Part shown: positions 34,120 to 44,342 of the stretch, piece by piece
How positions within the stretch are numbered: the stretch's first letter is position 1
Layout: the number at the start of each line of letters is the position of its first letter
From: Metallyticus violacea
Taxonomy: Eukaryota; Arthropoda; Insecta; Mantodea; Metallyticidae
Direction: 5' to 3'
NCBI GenBank assembly: GCA_030762175.1
Contig: CM060831.1
Coordinates: forward strand, 81,669,501-81,733,500
Length of the DNA: 64,000 nt
Program-made: the position numbers and the translations under genes
Notes under the pieces: model-generated
What the model was told of the DNA's origin: nothing
Databases searched by the model: none
What the model saw: only the letters and a program-made list of their open reading frames with translations

Positions 34120-35304
34120 TCAACCCCCCACCCCAAAATAGTCAGAAGTCTTCTCTGCAAAATGGGCATAAACAACATCCATCACTTCTTCGTCACACTT
34201 AAATTTCTTTCCTCGAAGGTCCTTCTTGAGTTTTGAGAAGAGCAAATAGTCACTGGGAGCTAGACGTGGACTGTAGGGTGAATGGTCGATCTCCTTGAAG
34301 CCACATCTCTTCACAACTTCCTTTGCAACAAGAGCTGAGTGCACAGGCGCGTTGTCGTGAAGAAGACGCACACCACCACTAAGCTTTCCTCGCCTTTTCT
34401 CTTTGATGGAAGCACGTAGTCTGTGAAGTAGGCCAGCATAGTATTCCCCATTTACTGTTTTTTTTGGTTTATTTACGAACGCTCTTTAACATCTTAAGTC
34501 ATCAGCGTCCCATTCCATTCAGGGCGTGAAACGGCCGGCATTTTTTTTTCAGAGGCCTGTTCTTTCAGGCTTGAGGTTTTTTTCGTGCCATAAATGTACG
34601 ACACGGGACCCACGGCTTTACTTCCCTTCCGAACGATGCTATACTTAGGAATTTATTGTGGTGTTCCTCTCCTTGAAGTAAATGAAGAGTATTCCTTCAC
34701 GGTCCCAAAAGATTGTGGCCAAGATCTTCTTGGTGGACTGAGTGACCTTGGCCTTTAGAGGCGGTGCTTCGCCACGTTTACGCCACTCCATTGATTCTCT
34801 TTTGTACAAAGGATCATAGTAGAGGACCATAGTTTTATCTCCTGTAACAATGGTTTGCAGAATTTCTTCCTCGTTGCCAAGGCAGAGCTGCAAAAATGCC
34901 TGACAACAGATGACCCGTTGCTGCTTTTGGACTGAGGAAAAAAGTCTAGGCACCCATCTTGCACTAACCTTATTCATGTTTAAATGTTCATGAATAATTC
35001 GAAGGACTGTTGTTTTAGAAAGACCCAACCTTGCTGCTATTTCTGTAAATTTGACCCGCGGTCTTCCATAATTTCTCCTTCCACAAGAACGATTGATGTT
35101 TTCAGTAGTGAACACCTCCAAGGACCGATCTGCACGCTCTTCGTCTTCAATGTTTTCTCGACCCATTCAAAAAAGTTTGGCCCATTCTTTTATGGTAGAA
35201 TATGAGGGCGATGCTTCCCCATATACACCGTCCAATTGCTGTTTAATTTCATTTGAAGTAAGTCCTTCTCTTGTGAAGAACTTAATAACAGCTCGATACT
35301 CCAT
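34120..35304 (-). pseudogene. Mariner A transposase: one stop codon plus a SINE insertion
   Basis: Reads from ATG at 35302-35304 on the minus strand (MEYRAVIKFFTREGLTSNE). After 45 codons there is a TGA at 35167-35169 where the copies at 17594 and 42502 have CGA (LFRM): a C-to-T change in a CpG. The next 173 codons (35166-34645) are open and hold the helix-turn-helix and the first catalytic motif, here TGDK instead of TGDE. SINE-C copy 7 then interrupts. The remainder (34371-34120) holds HDNAPVH and APSDYLLF. Insert plus duplicated target is 201 bp, a multiple of three, and the flanking parts are in the same frame. Apart from these two lesions, no frameshift is seen over roughly 327 codons. 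Confidence 0.9.
34459..34650 (-). mobile_element. SINE-C copy 7, nested in mariner A
   Basis: Flanked by ATTTACTGT (34450-34458) and ATTTATTGT (34651-34659), a 9-bp target duplication with one later change. 5'-truncated: the insert lacks the whole tRNA-like head and ends at the CCTAAGTAT block. Confidence 0.95.
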
Positions 35305-35477
35305 TTTGAACATGTCACAATCTTCTATACATAGCCTTCTTTATGCAACTATATCTGAACAACGGAACAATGACAGCTGCAATTATTTACTTAACAGATA
35401 AGGTATGACAACAGATAAGTCTTTTGTGAAGGCATAATCCTTATCAGTAAGGCCGGAAACTTATGGACCTACTCGTA

Positions 35478-35886
35478 CCTCAAATCCATCTTTGGTTGGG
35501 TTTCTGAGCTCGCGATTTTCTTTCACGTCATTTTTTGACATGAAACTGGTAGGAAGATTCAATTTTCTAGCTTGTGTCATTTATTTAACCCAAGTAGCTC
35601 TTCTTAAAATCATTCATAAAGACCATAATCGAAATTCAAGGAGCATATAAGTTGTCAACCATGTTATCCGTGTTATTCTTACCTCCGTTACGGTTACAAG
35701 GAGCTGTATGCTGTAGAAGCAATAGAAAACAGAGCGAGTGCCTTTGTTGCTTTTTCTCCAGTGACATTCACACGTGAACCATAACTTGTTGGAAAGAATT
35801 TCATTGGTAGAAAAGGAGATATTGAATTGCTAGTGATGGAGGAGAATACTTCACGGCTAGCTGTTTGTGCCACATTGGGGAAAGCG
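35478..35886. other. Unrecognised stretch left of element K
   Basis: A 67-codon minus frame (35694-35897) has no recognised domain. Base composition is less AT-rich than the neighbourhood. Confidence 0.4.
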
Positions 35887-35889
35887 TTA

Positions 35890-36986
35890 GGCCCCATTCA
35901 CAATGAAAATTAAATGTAACGAAAATATAAACGTAAAAGCTAGATGCTATGTATTGTAATGAAACCATTCATAATGAATCACGTAAACATAAAAATAAAC
36001 GAAAATTTAGACGCTTGCAAGGTCCAAGGTTTTGCGTCTACGTCTAACTTAAACTTAGGAAATCAGCCAATCAGAACACAGCAGCTCTGTTTGCAGAGCT
36101 GTATGGTAGAATTTACCCTTATGGAGAACAGAAATCAAATGGAACTCGTTGCTTGCTGCTGCAAGTCCCGAGCGACGGCGGAGAGAGCCGAAGGCAATGA
36201 CTTCCACAGATAAGGTACATAAGACTTTCAAGCGAATAGTACCACGTACAGAATGCGCTATAAATTGATGTTTATGAATTTTTTTCTGCTGCAATCAAAG
36301 GAGATTTGCCACCATTACAGTGATTTACCCACCCCTATCAATTTATATGTACGAAACATCCCTGGATCCACCGGTTTCTAGGATTTACCCCAGGTTAGGG
36401 TAAGTATATATGAATTAATTGCCAATTCCAACAAGAGCAGATTTACCACCGTTACAATATTTTACCCGCCTAACAACCCCTATCAATTTATATTTAAAAG
36501 TTACAGAGGACAACGCATAGGTTACATTATGTTTAACAAAAAATAATACATGCAACATTTACACTGCGGTCACGCACAGTAGTTCGGCTCTCTCCGCTGT
36601 CGCTCGGGACTTGCAGCAGCTAGCAGCAGGAGTTGCACTTGATTCCCGTGCTCCGTGTAAGGGCAAGTTACGGTAGAGAGAGCTGAAGATCAGCGACTCT
36701 GTAGACTGAATGACGTCAATGGACAAAAGATTAATTGCATTATAAGAAAGCTATCCTTGCTCATATTACTCCAAGCAAATTATTACTACACTTTGCATAT
36801 ACATAAACGTTACTGCCGTCTGCTCAGAAGCAGCCATTTTCAATCAGCTGTTAGTTGATCTTCGCTTGTTCTTATTTTTGATTGGCTAATACGTGCATTT
36901 GCGTCCGAATGCCCACATACTACTAAGTTAACGTTTTACGTCTAATTCTATTATGTTTACGTTTAATTTTCATTGTAAATGGAGCC
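35890..36986. mobile_element. Element K: TIR transposon with TTA target duplication (PIF/Harbinger-like, non-autonomous)
   Basis: Left end GGCCCCATTCACAATGAAAA and right end, inverted, GGCTCCATTTACAATGAAAA, both continuing into ATTAAA and TAAACGT blocks for about 50 bp. TTA flanks both sides (35887-35889, 36987-36989), the three-base TWA-type duplication typical of PIF/Harbinger. No transposase is encoded. Inside, a ~50-bp inverted pair (CTTGCTGCTGCAAGTCCCGA near 36150 and its complement near 36590) and a direct repeat (CACCCCTATCAATTTATAT near 36331 and 36470) are visible. Confidence 0.8.
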
Positions 36987-36989
36987 TTA

Positions 36990-37481
36990 CCGCCGAGCCG
37001 CCATACCGTGTTACTCGAGATATCGTAGGCTTACTGGTTCACCAGGATCTGCCACATATCTCCAGTGAGAGCCTTGTCTTCATTCTGATGTACACAACTG
37101 AGGTGATGCACTTTAGAAACCGGTGTCTACTGAGTCATCAGCTTTTCTAGACCTCTCCCTGACAGTTGCAAAACAAAAGATAAAGGTCAAGAGATGTTAC
37201 TAGGACACAAAAGACGCCTTTGACCAATGCTCGGAATGTCGGTATGCACTACCGGAAACAACGGGTGGGATTTTAAAAAGAATCAGTTGAATCTTTCCTT
37301 ATGCTTGGCATCAACACCCAATAATTAAGTGTAAACAATGGCTAAGCCTTGAATTGCTGATTAAAATCTAATATTACCTTAATAGAGTATTAACGTAGTT
37401 TATTGATCAATAGTTTTAAAAGAGCGTGTAGTTTTTGCAAGCCAACTAGAGCTAAGAAAACAAGAAATGAAAGATTTTAGC
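36990..37481. other. Unrecognised spacer
   Basis: No coding or repeat signal recognised. Confidence 0.4.
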
Positions 37482-37556
37482 TATTTAAATTTTTTTAAAG
37501 TTACTCTACTAGGTGAGGAATTCGCTTAGTTTACGCAGCTCCTGCGTGACGGAGAT
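37482..37556 (+). repeat. Repeat H, copy 4 (terminus only)
   Basis: GTTACTCTACTAGGTGAGGA, then TTCGCTTAGTTTACGCAGCT and the perfect hairpin ACGCAG-CTC-CTGCGT at 37533-37547, followed by GACGGA. Confidence 0.85.
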
Positions 37557-37629
37557 TTTAATATACAGATTTGTCAAGCTCACATGAAGTGAAGGTTGTC
37601 TTTAAATTCATCGTATAATTTCAGAAAGT

Positions 37630-38168
37630 CAAGTAGAAAGTAGAAGTGCAACGGAGTTAGATCCGGAGAACGCGGTGGAAACTCAATCGGACCTCTTCGT
37701 CCTATCCAGTGACTTGGAAGGTTGACATCAAGGTATGTACGTACATCTCGGTAGTGCATCCTCCTGTTGGAGGTAAATTTCCTCGTTTCCACAGAGAGTA
37801 TGAATGGCAGTAAGACGTAAATATTACTCGCGTTGGCGGTCCTGATCTGTACACACGTCTCCATTGCCTTTGAACTTCAACAACATTCTCGGTTTTCCAA
37901 TGCCACTTCAAAATTGCTTTCCGCTGTTCAAACGATAATCTTGACTTCATTTTGTTGTAACAATGTAGCATAACGTAATGTGATTCACATCTGTTTACAG
38001 AAAATCATACGATAATCTTCGCGTCATTTGTCCATTGTTGATTTACCTGTCACGTAGCAACGCTATTATAATGTATGTGAGTCACCTATGTTTACAGAAC
38101 ATCATACTACACATTACTGTTGTTTTTCGGTTCAACTTTGAAATATATTAAATAGATATCTACTGTGA

Positions 38169-38172
<4 letters not shown>
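37630..38172 (-). mobile_element. DUF4817-type element B, copy 3, different deletion
   Basis: The minus strand keeps the start of the helix-turn-helix domain (RLSFEQRKAILKWHWKTENV) and, after a deletion, YRDVRTYLDVNLPSHWIGRR and IEFPPRSPDLTPL. The junction differs from copies 1, 2 and 4, and more of the catalytic domain remains. The transposase C-terminus and left terminus are missing. The right end fades into a (GT)n array. Confidence 0.8.

Positions 38173-38219
<47 letters not shown>
38170..38219. repeat. (GT)n microsatellite
   Basis: About 24 units, apparently expanded from the GTGTGTATAC block next to the right terminus of element B. Confidence 0.95.
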
Positions 38220-38220
<1 letters not shown>

Positions 38221-39265
38221 TTTCAAGTGTTCATAAGGGGACAAAAGAAATGCAATTTCAATGTAATTTCAAGGTCAAATGATTTTTTTAAAGGAATGAT
38301 ATATTTTCTTTTTGTGGAATGGAAAGAGCATTCAATTTTCTATTAAAAAGTTCTAGTACCTCTATCAACTAGGGGTGATAGATGATGTGATATTGGAGAA
38401 ATAAAACAGCAAGTGTTTTTCACTCACTTTCACTCTACTTGCATCAATTTACGTATGTTGGAAAAGTTATTTGAATTTGTAGTAGAGCTATTGGCAAAAT
38501 TCAACACGCTTCTGGAAATCCTTCCTATGAAGGGTTAATGTAATATGGATATTATTTGTGTCGCTTAATCTCTCTCCTTTGAGAGCTTTCCGAATATGTT
38601 CCAGTTGATGGGAGTTTCAGTGAAGATTAGCGGCAACTGTGGCTAATACAGCGACTTCCGAATTTTCCCCAGTAGCTCTTCTCATTCGATGGTGGTTTCT
38701 TGGTGCGACACCTCCCGTTTCGGATAGTAAGTTTGCAAGTTGTGGAACATTTCCAATAAATGTCTGCCTCCTTTCAGGATATCGATCTCCGTATAAGTTG
38801 CAAGCTGCTCTAGCGTTCTTATGAGTTCTGCGATAAATGTAAACCATGTCGATCCTCTCATTGATCGTGTATCGAACATCCATAATTGAAAAACGAAGCG
38901 GAACTGATGAGAATAATTCCTTTTAGGTTTGAATTGGCAATGATGAGCACTTGTTTGTGTACCAATGTCAACAAATGAGCATCTGCGTATAAACAAATGA
39001 GTTTCCTTCATAGCAAGCACAAAACAAAAGAGAGAGAAGTGAAAGTGAGTGAAAAACATTTGCCATCTTATTTGTCCATTATCACTCCTAGTTGATAGAT
39101 GTGCTAGAACTTTTATACTGAAAAGTTAAGGCTCTTTCAATTCCCGGAAAAGAAAATGCACCATTCCATTTGAAAAATCCAATTTTACCTTGAATGAACT
39201 TGAGACTGGTTTTTCAAGGCCGAGTCAAAGTCGCTATTTTATGTCCCCCTAAGAGCACTTCAAAT
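38221..39265 (-). mobile_element. Element L: long-TIR transposon derivative keeping only the DNA-binding domain
   Basis: Inverted termini AAGTG-TC-TAAGGGGACA (left, about 38225-38242; right about 39242-39262), with inverted similarity continuing for about 200 bp inward (GTTCTAGTACCTCTATCAAC at about 38350 against its diverged complement near 39100). The space between encodes only a DUF4817-type helix-turn-helix (38617-38883). Target duplication is not evident. A deletion derivative. Confidence 0.75.
38617..38883 (-). pseudogene. DUF4817-type helix-turn-helix fragment of element L
   Basis: Minus strand, 88 codons beginning MDVRYTINERIDMVYIYRRT, then NARAACNLYGDRYPERRQ, LANLLSETGGV and RRATGENSEVAVLATVAANL. 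This order matches the N-terminal DNA-binding region of DUF4817 transposases (ERxxMVxIYG, ARAAxxLYxxRFPxR, LxETG, the NEEAVLAxV block). No catalytic domain follows. Confidence 0.75.
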
Positions 39266-40129
39266 TTTGTCTGAGGCATTTGTTTCGGAGGAAAATGGCC
39301 GCGACATATAAACACACACATACATATGTCGTCATATGCTTATTCTCCCCCCCCTTTCAGTATAAGCATTATATACAAGGAACCAACTACTATTAACTAT
39401 CCGAAGTAAATGTTATATGAACTCTAAATTTACATAGACGTTTGGTGAACTTTAATGTTTATACTTTAATTAAAACACTTTCCTGTGTTTTTGTGACAGT
39501 ATATCACAGATCTATTAATACGCGGCTGGTAGCAAATTCAACAGGTTTGTTGATAAATTCCTGTGAAATGTGTACAGCCAACAATTCATACGTTTTTATT
39601 CGGATCTATTGAGATAATCATATAATTATATCAGTTTTATATAAAATAGATCAAATGTTGAAAAGATATGAACTCCCAATTTATTAATTTACCAAAAAAG
39701 TGCACTTAAGTGACACAAATTATTATTATCTGCGTACTTCGTATTTAATCTTTGAGAATAAATCGAATGTTAAATGGATGGGCATCTGTGCTGGTGACAA
39801 AGACACATAGAAATTGCCTCCTTGGCAGTGAACAAGGTCTGTCCTTGCGAATCAAGCAGGTAACGGTATGTTGTGAGGTGGGGTCCAAAGGGAACCTTGA
39901 ATTTGCTCTCAAGGTCGCCACTGTGTGCGAGATAACCCGTCATCCATATTACCATAGCGGTTTGATATTTGGCCAAATGTCGAAGGTGGTATGTACAACG
40001 TGCCTTTATTGCACATGTAACTATTGGGGCGCACTTCATTAGCCTGCCCACTCTTTCCACCGTCCTTTCGCTGATAACAGCAATTTCGAAAGTTGTTATA
40101 GGAACAGACGAAACTTGAGCACCCTGCTG
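39266..40129. other. Unrecognised stretch
   Basis: Complementary 96-codon frames overlap at 39752-40060 on both strands and neither has a recognised domain. Confidence 0.4.
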
Positions 40130-40140
40130 GGCAAAACTGC

Positions 40141-41340
40141 CTACATTCGTTGTCTTTTAATGTAATGGCCCTTTAAAACACAACATTTAAGAGAAATGCT
40201 TTTCTCTTCCACACACAGTAAATCAATACATTTACTCCAACTTTTTAATACCCTAAGTAAATTAAAATTTGTGCAACTGTGAAAAATAAGCATCTGTCTA
40301 AGCTTCAACCTCTTCTTTTGATGTGAATCTTCGTCCACCCAGCCATTTCTTCAGATTTGGAAACTAAAAGTAACCGCTGGGAGCCAAATCCGGCGAATAT
40401 GGAGGATGTGGAAGCACTTGGAAGCGAAGGTCATGCAGCTTTGCAGCAACAATCCCAGACATGTGTGAAGGCACATTTTCGTGATGAAAGAGAACTTTCT
40501 TTTTCACAAGGTGTGGACGTTTAGCCTGAATAGCATCCTTCAGTTGGTCCAGTAGTGAAGCGTAATATTCCCCAGTGATGGCTCTGCCATTATGGAGGCA
40601 GTCTACGAGCACCACACCCTGAGAATCTCAGAAAACCCGTAGCCATGACTTTTCCTGCAGATGGAACCGTTTTTACTTTCTTTGGTACACTTTCACTTGT
40701 TGCCACCCACTGTTTGGACTGGCCCTTGGTCTCTGGCGCGCTGTAATGAATCCATTTTTTTTTTTTTTTTTGAAACGTAGGACAAACTAACTGGAATTGC
40801 GTTTAAACAAGGCTAACGACTTTTGGAAAATGTTGATTCGAATGCAATTTTGGACTATTGTTAACAAACGCGGCACCCATCGAGCAAAATGCTTTCTCAT
40901 ACCCACAACTTCGTGTAAATGTAGTGGACGGCCCATAGAGGTCTTTGTAAATGTCAGCCAACTCGCGTACATTGAATCGGCGATCATCAATCTCGTCGGT
41001 GGTAACAGTTTTGCGGCGCTTTTTTTTTTTTTTATTTGTTTTATTTGCGGACGCTCTTTAACAGCTCAGGTCATCAGCGTCCCATTCAAATCAGGGCGTG
41101 AAACTGCCGACAAATTTTGCTCAGAGGCCTCTTCTTTCAGGCTTGAGGTTCTTTTTCGTGCCTTAAATGTACGACACGGGACCCACGGCTTTGCTTCCCT
41201 TCCAAAGGAAGCCATACTTAGGATTTTTACGCCCGAAAAAATCCATCGATCCTGGCCGGGTTTGAACCCGCGACCTTGGGTGCGGCGCCCTGAGCGCTCA
41301 TCATCTTGAATGGGCACGACCACGCTTAAATTCAGCAACC
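40141..41340 (-). pseudogene. Mariner G transposase with altered catalytic residues
   Basis: On the minus strand in order: KWVAEFKRGRAHS (N-terminus), after the SINE DDRRFNVRELADIYKDL (second helix-turn-helix), KSCIDLLC-type C-terminus at about 40200. The best block is 40615-40364: LVDCLHNGRAITGEYYASLL, then FHHENVPSH where the family has HHDNA, so the second catalytic Asp is Glu, and PPYSPDLAPSGYF where the family has SDYF, so the third is Gly. Frameshifts and stops occur between blocks. The element has long been inactive. Confidence 0.8.
41020..41280 (-). mobile_element. SINE-C copy 8, nested in mariner G
   Basis: Flanked by TGCGGCGC at 41012-41019 and 41281-41288. Minus-oriented with T-run at the left, full body, B-box complement (GGTTTGAACCC) and a head truncated before the A-box. 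Confidence 0.95.
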
Positions 41341-41557
41341 CACTTTTTATCCGTCGAACAGGAAGAGAAAGAAACTCGTTAAAATCACTTTGTAGAAAAG
41401 GTTAACACTCGTTTCTTTACCGATCGTCTCAAATAAGCGACTCGTCTGAAACTTTACTGTGCGCAATTTAAAGGACTATACTTCACAAATATCATAGTAA
41501 TTTGGCCATTAGCGACATCTCTGAATCAGGTCAGGAAACTTTCAGAGCATCCCTTTT

Positions 41558-42204
41558 ATATGTGACTTGTGACGTGAATTTTGTAATTTTTAAGGATATA
41601 AAATTACTGAAATAGGAGGAATAAATTTCAGTATATCACTCTAGTTAATAGGAGTGTTATGAATTGCTAGAATTATTACGGAATGTCTATTTATTCATAA
41701 TATAAAATAACTGAAATGAACAGAATGGTAAACTGTAAATAACGTGAACAATAAATTGAATACTAGAGGCATACACAGTATTTAAACTATCTATCATGAA
41801 ATACCCACGCGTCTGTCTACAGCTACTTTACACGCGCTTTTGACTATGTAGGTTACAGTCACTTGTTATCTGCAACAGCGTTTTCACACATCCATTCAAT
41901 CACCTTCATTTGTTTTTAAATAAAAGCAGAACACTTACTTATCATTTGTCATTTAAAATATTCATATTGATAAACCACTCCAAGTTCCATTGCAACCTTG
42001 TGAGCAATTTATCAGAAAATTACATTCAAGGCTTTAAAATGTATAAAAACGACGTAGAAGAAAATAAGTGATAAGGTGTTTATTATCCCTTATCTTAACT
42101 GAAAATGCTCACAACCATAATCTTCTTAAGAGGTCAACTGAAGCTTCATAAAAAATTTATTCTGGTGCTATTGTCACTGTTGAATATTGACAAAGCTTTC
42201 AAAA
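41558..42204. other. AT-rich spacer, nothing recognised
   Basis: No coding or repeat signal. Confidence 0.45.
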
Positions 42205-42392
42205 GTAGTTGCAGTAGAGTTTTGTACCGCTAGACGGCAACACTAGCACATCTGATGAGTGAGTGTTTAAAGTTTCACGCAGCTGGGTAGATGTGTTGAG
42301 ATTCTATAATACTTTTCATGATATTCTGTGTGTAGTGTGCGGTGATTTTACGATGGATTCAAGATTAGAACAGAGAGTGTGCATCAAATTCA
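42205..42392 (+). mobile_element. Mariner F fragment (5' UTR and first codons)
   Basis: GTAGTTGCAGTAGAGTTTTG onward matches 12899-13090 closely, including the start codon region (ATGGATTCAAGATTAGAACA at about 42353). The TIR itself and everything after the first dozen codons are absent. Confidence 0.9.
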
Positions 42393-42501
42393 TGTGTCGC
42401 TGGGTATTTATGCCTGCAGTTACTTCTCATCAAAATCTTATATTTTAAAAATGTGTTGTCTTTCTCTTCTCATGTAATTAGTTTAACAGGAAATTCATGT
42501 A

Positions 42502-43788
42502 TGAGGTAGTTCCATAAGTTTCCGGCCTCGCCGATAACGATTATCGTCTTCACAAAATTCTTATCTGGTGTCATATCTTATCTGTTAAGTAAATAATTGC
42601 AGCTATAACTGTGTTCAATTGTTCAGATAAAGTTGCATAAAGAAGGATGTGTGTAGAATATTGTGACATGTTCAAAATGGAGTATCGACCCGTTATTAAG
42701 TTCTTCACAAAAGAAGGACTTACTCCAAATGAAATTAAACAGCGATTGGACGATGTATATGGGGAAGCATCCCCCTCATATTCTACCGTAAAAGAATGAG
42801 CCAAACTTTTTCGAATGGGTCGAGAAAGCATTGAAGACGAAGAGCGTGCAGGTCGGCCGGCCCTTGGAGTGCTCACTCCTGAAAACATCGTTCGCTCTTG
42901 TGTAAGGAGAAATTATGAAAGACCGGCGGCTCAAAGTTACAGAAATAGCAGCAAAATGGGTCTTTCTGAAACAACAGTCCTTCAAATTATTCAGAATATT
43001 TAAACATGAATAAGGTTAGTGCAAGATGGGTGCCTAGACTTCTTTCCTCAGTCCAAAAGCAGCAACGAGTCATCTGTTGTCAGGCATTTTTGGAGCTCTG
43101 CCGTGGTAATGAGAGAGAGAGAAGTTCTGCAAACCATTGTTACAGGAGATGAAACTATGGTCCTCTACTATGATCTCTTGTCCAAAAGAGAACCAATAGA
43201 ATGGCGTAAACCTGGCGAAGCCCTGCCTCTAAAGGTCAAGGTCACTTATTCAACCACAAGATCATGACCACAATCTTTTGGCACCGTGAAGGAATATTCT
43301 TCATTGACATCAAGGAGAGGAACACCACAGTAAATTGGGAGTACTATGCTGGCCTACTGCACAGACTACGTGCTTCCATCAAAGAGAAAAGGCGAGAAAA
43401 GCTGAGTGGTGGTGTGCGCCTTCATGACAACGCGCCTGTGCACACAGCTCTTGTTGCAAAGGAAGCTGTGAAGAAAATTGGCTTCAAGGTGATCGACCAT
43501 CCACCCTACAGTCCAGATCTAGCTCGCAGTGATTATTTCCTCTTCTCAAAATTTAAGAAGGATCCTCTTGGAAGGAAATTTAAGTGTGACGAAGAAGTGA
43601 TGGATGCTGTTTATGCCCATTTTGCAGACAAGACTTCTGACTTTTGGGGGGGGGGGGGTTGAAATGTTAATTCAAAGATGTGAGAAGTTTATTGCAATAA
43701 AGGGTAAATATATTGAAAAATAAAATATAGTTTTTGTGTTTATCATACCTAGAAAATGGTGTGGTCGGAAACTTATGGACCTACCCTG
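42502..43788 (+). mobile_element. Mariner A, full-length copy
   Basis: Left end GAGGTAGTTCCATAAGTTTC and right end GGAAACTTATGGACCTACCC bound about 1.29 kb. It lies about 110 bp from a mariner F fragment. Confidence 0.9.
42677..43662 (+). pseudogene. Mariner A transposase, frameshifted
   Basis: ATG at 42677 opens MEYRPVIKFFTKEGLTPNE and runs through the YGEASPSYSTVKE block to a stop (E-*-AKLF; TGG changed to TGA near 42798). Further blocks lie at 42815-43003 (helix-turn-helix, indel after ERPAAQ), 43019-43267 (TGDETM with the first Asp near 43147-43155) and 43264-43662 (HDNAPVH, and LARSDYF with the third Asp; family APSDY). Several single-base indels separate them. A G-run of ten near 43646 also disturbs the end. 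Confidence 0.88.
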
Positions 43789-43892
43789 TATGCTATTAGA
43801 TAGAGAATAGTTTATCCGTGAGTTTATCATATACAATTTCCACTCACACGCACGTGACAGTGACTGGGGTGCACACACACAGTACACTTGCT

Positions 43893-43993
43893 ATTGTGCT
43901 CAATGCTCATTCTGTTTGTGTGAATTCAGTTTTGTTATATTAACATAGTTTTTTCTTTGCTTGAAGTGTGTATACATTTATGGCAACCCCTGT
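43893..43993 (+). mobile_element. Element B terminal fragment
   Basis: TGTGTGAATTCAGTTTTGTT, then AAGTGTGTATACATTTATGG is the reverse complement of the left end of B copy 1 (1363-1460). It ends GGCAACCCC instead of GGCACCCTC. Only the outer ~100 bp is present. Confidence 0.85.
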
Positions 43994-44092
43994 ATATGCA
44001 TACATTCTATATTGTTGTATATCAAACTGTAACATATGGAGACGAATTTTTGTCGCTTTATAAAATAAAGTGTAATGAGGATATTTTGTGAT

Positions 44093-44342
44093 TTTTATTA
44101 GTGCAACGCCCTTTTTTTCGTGAGATGAAATGATGTATTGGGATTTTTTTTTTTTTTTTTTTTTTTTAAGAAGAAGACGATTGAGGTCTAAGTTTAGAGT
44201 ACCTCCCCGGCATTTGTCATTTATGAGGACTGAAGAAAGCCTGGAAAAACCTTAGTCAGGGAGGACGGTCCTGGAAGGATGGGAAACCCAGACCTTCCGC
44301 TCACGAGTCCGCGCCTTAACGACCTCGACCATCCGTGGCGGT
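44093..44342 (-). mobile_element. SINE-D copy 8, internally deleted
   Basis: Minus-oriented. The head at the right (GGTCGAGGTCGTTAAGGCGC on the minus strand) and most of the body are present, but the TGTGGTGCC block near the 3' end is lost and a long T-run has expanded inside (44144-44167). Confidence 0.85.

Larger units (their letters stand above)
34003..35475 (-). mobile_element. Mariner A, best-preserved copy, split by SINE-C
   Basis: TIR remnants at both ends (GATCCATAAGTTTCCGGCC at the left; CCGGAAACTTATGGACCTAC at the right, ending near 35475). The outermost bases have changed on both sides. Without the 201-bp SINE insertion the element would be about 1.27 kb, like the copy at 17594. 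Confidence 0.93.
40130..41557 (-). mobile_element. Mariner G, decayed, split by SINE-C
   Basis: A third mariner lineage on the minus strand. The 5' end near 41557 reads AAGGGATGCTCTGAAAGTTT inward. A matching right terminus was not recognised near 40130. Transposase blocks run from about 41340 down to 40141, interrupted by SINE-C copy 8. Confidence 0.75.

Noticed and set aside
39752..40060. Overlapping 96-codon frames on both strands
   Set aside because: Mirror frames with no recognisable domain on either strand; likely chance.
40797..41309. 170-codon frame and similar frames at 16483, 19484, 49407 and 62969 sharing a peptide around FNSGRETADKFCSEASSFRL
   Set aside because: The shared peptide is a chance open reading of the SINE-C body, found wherever that SINE is inserted; not a protein family.
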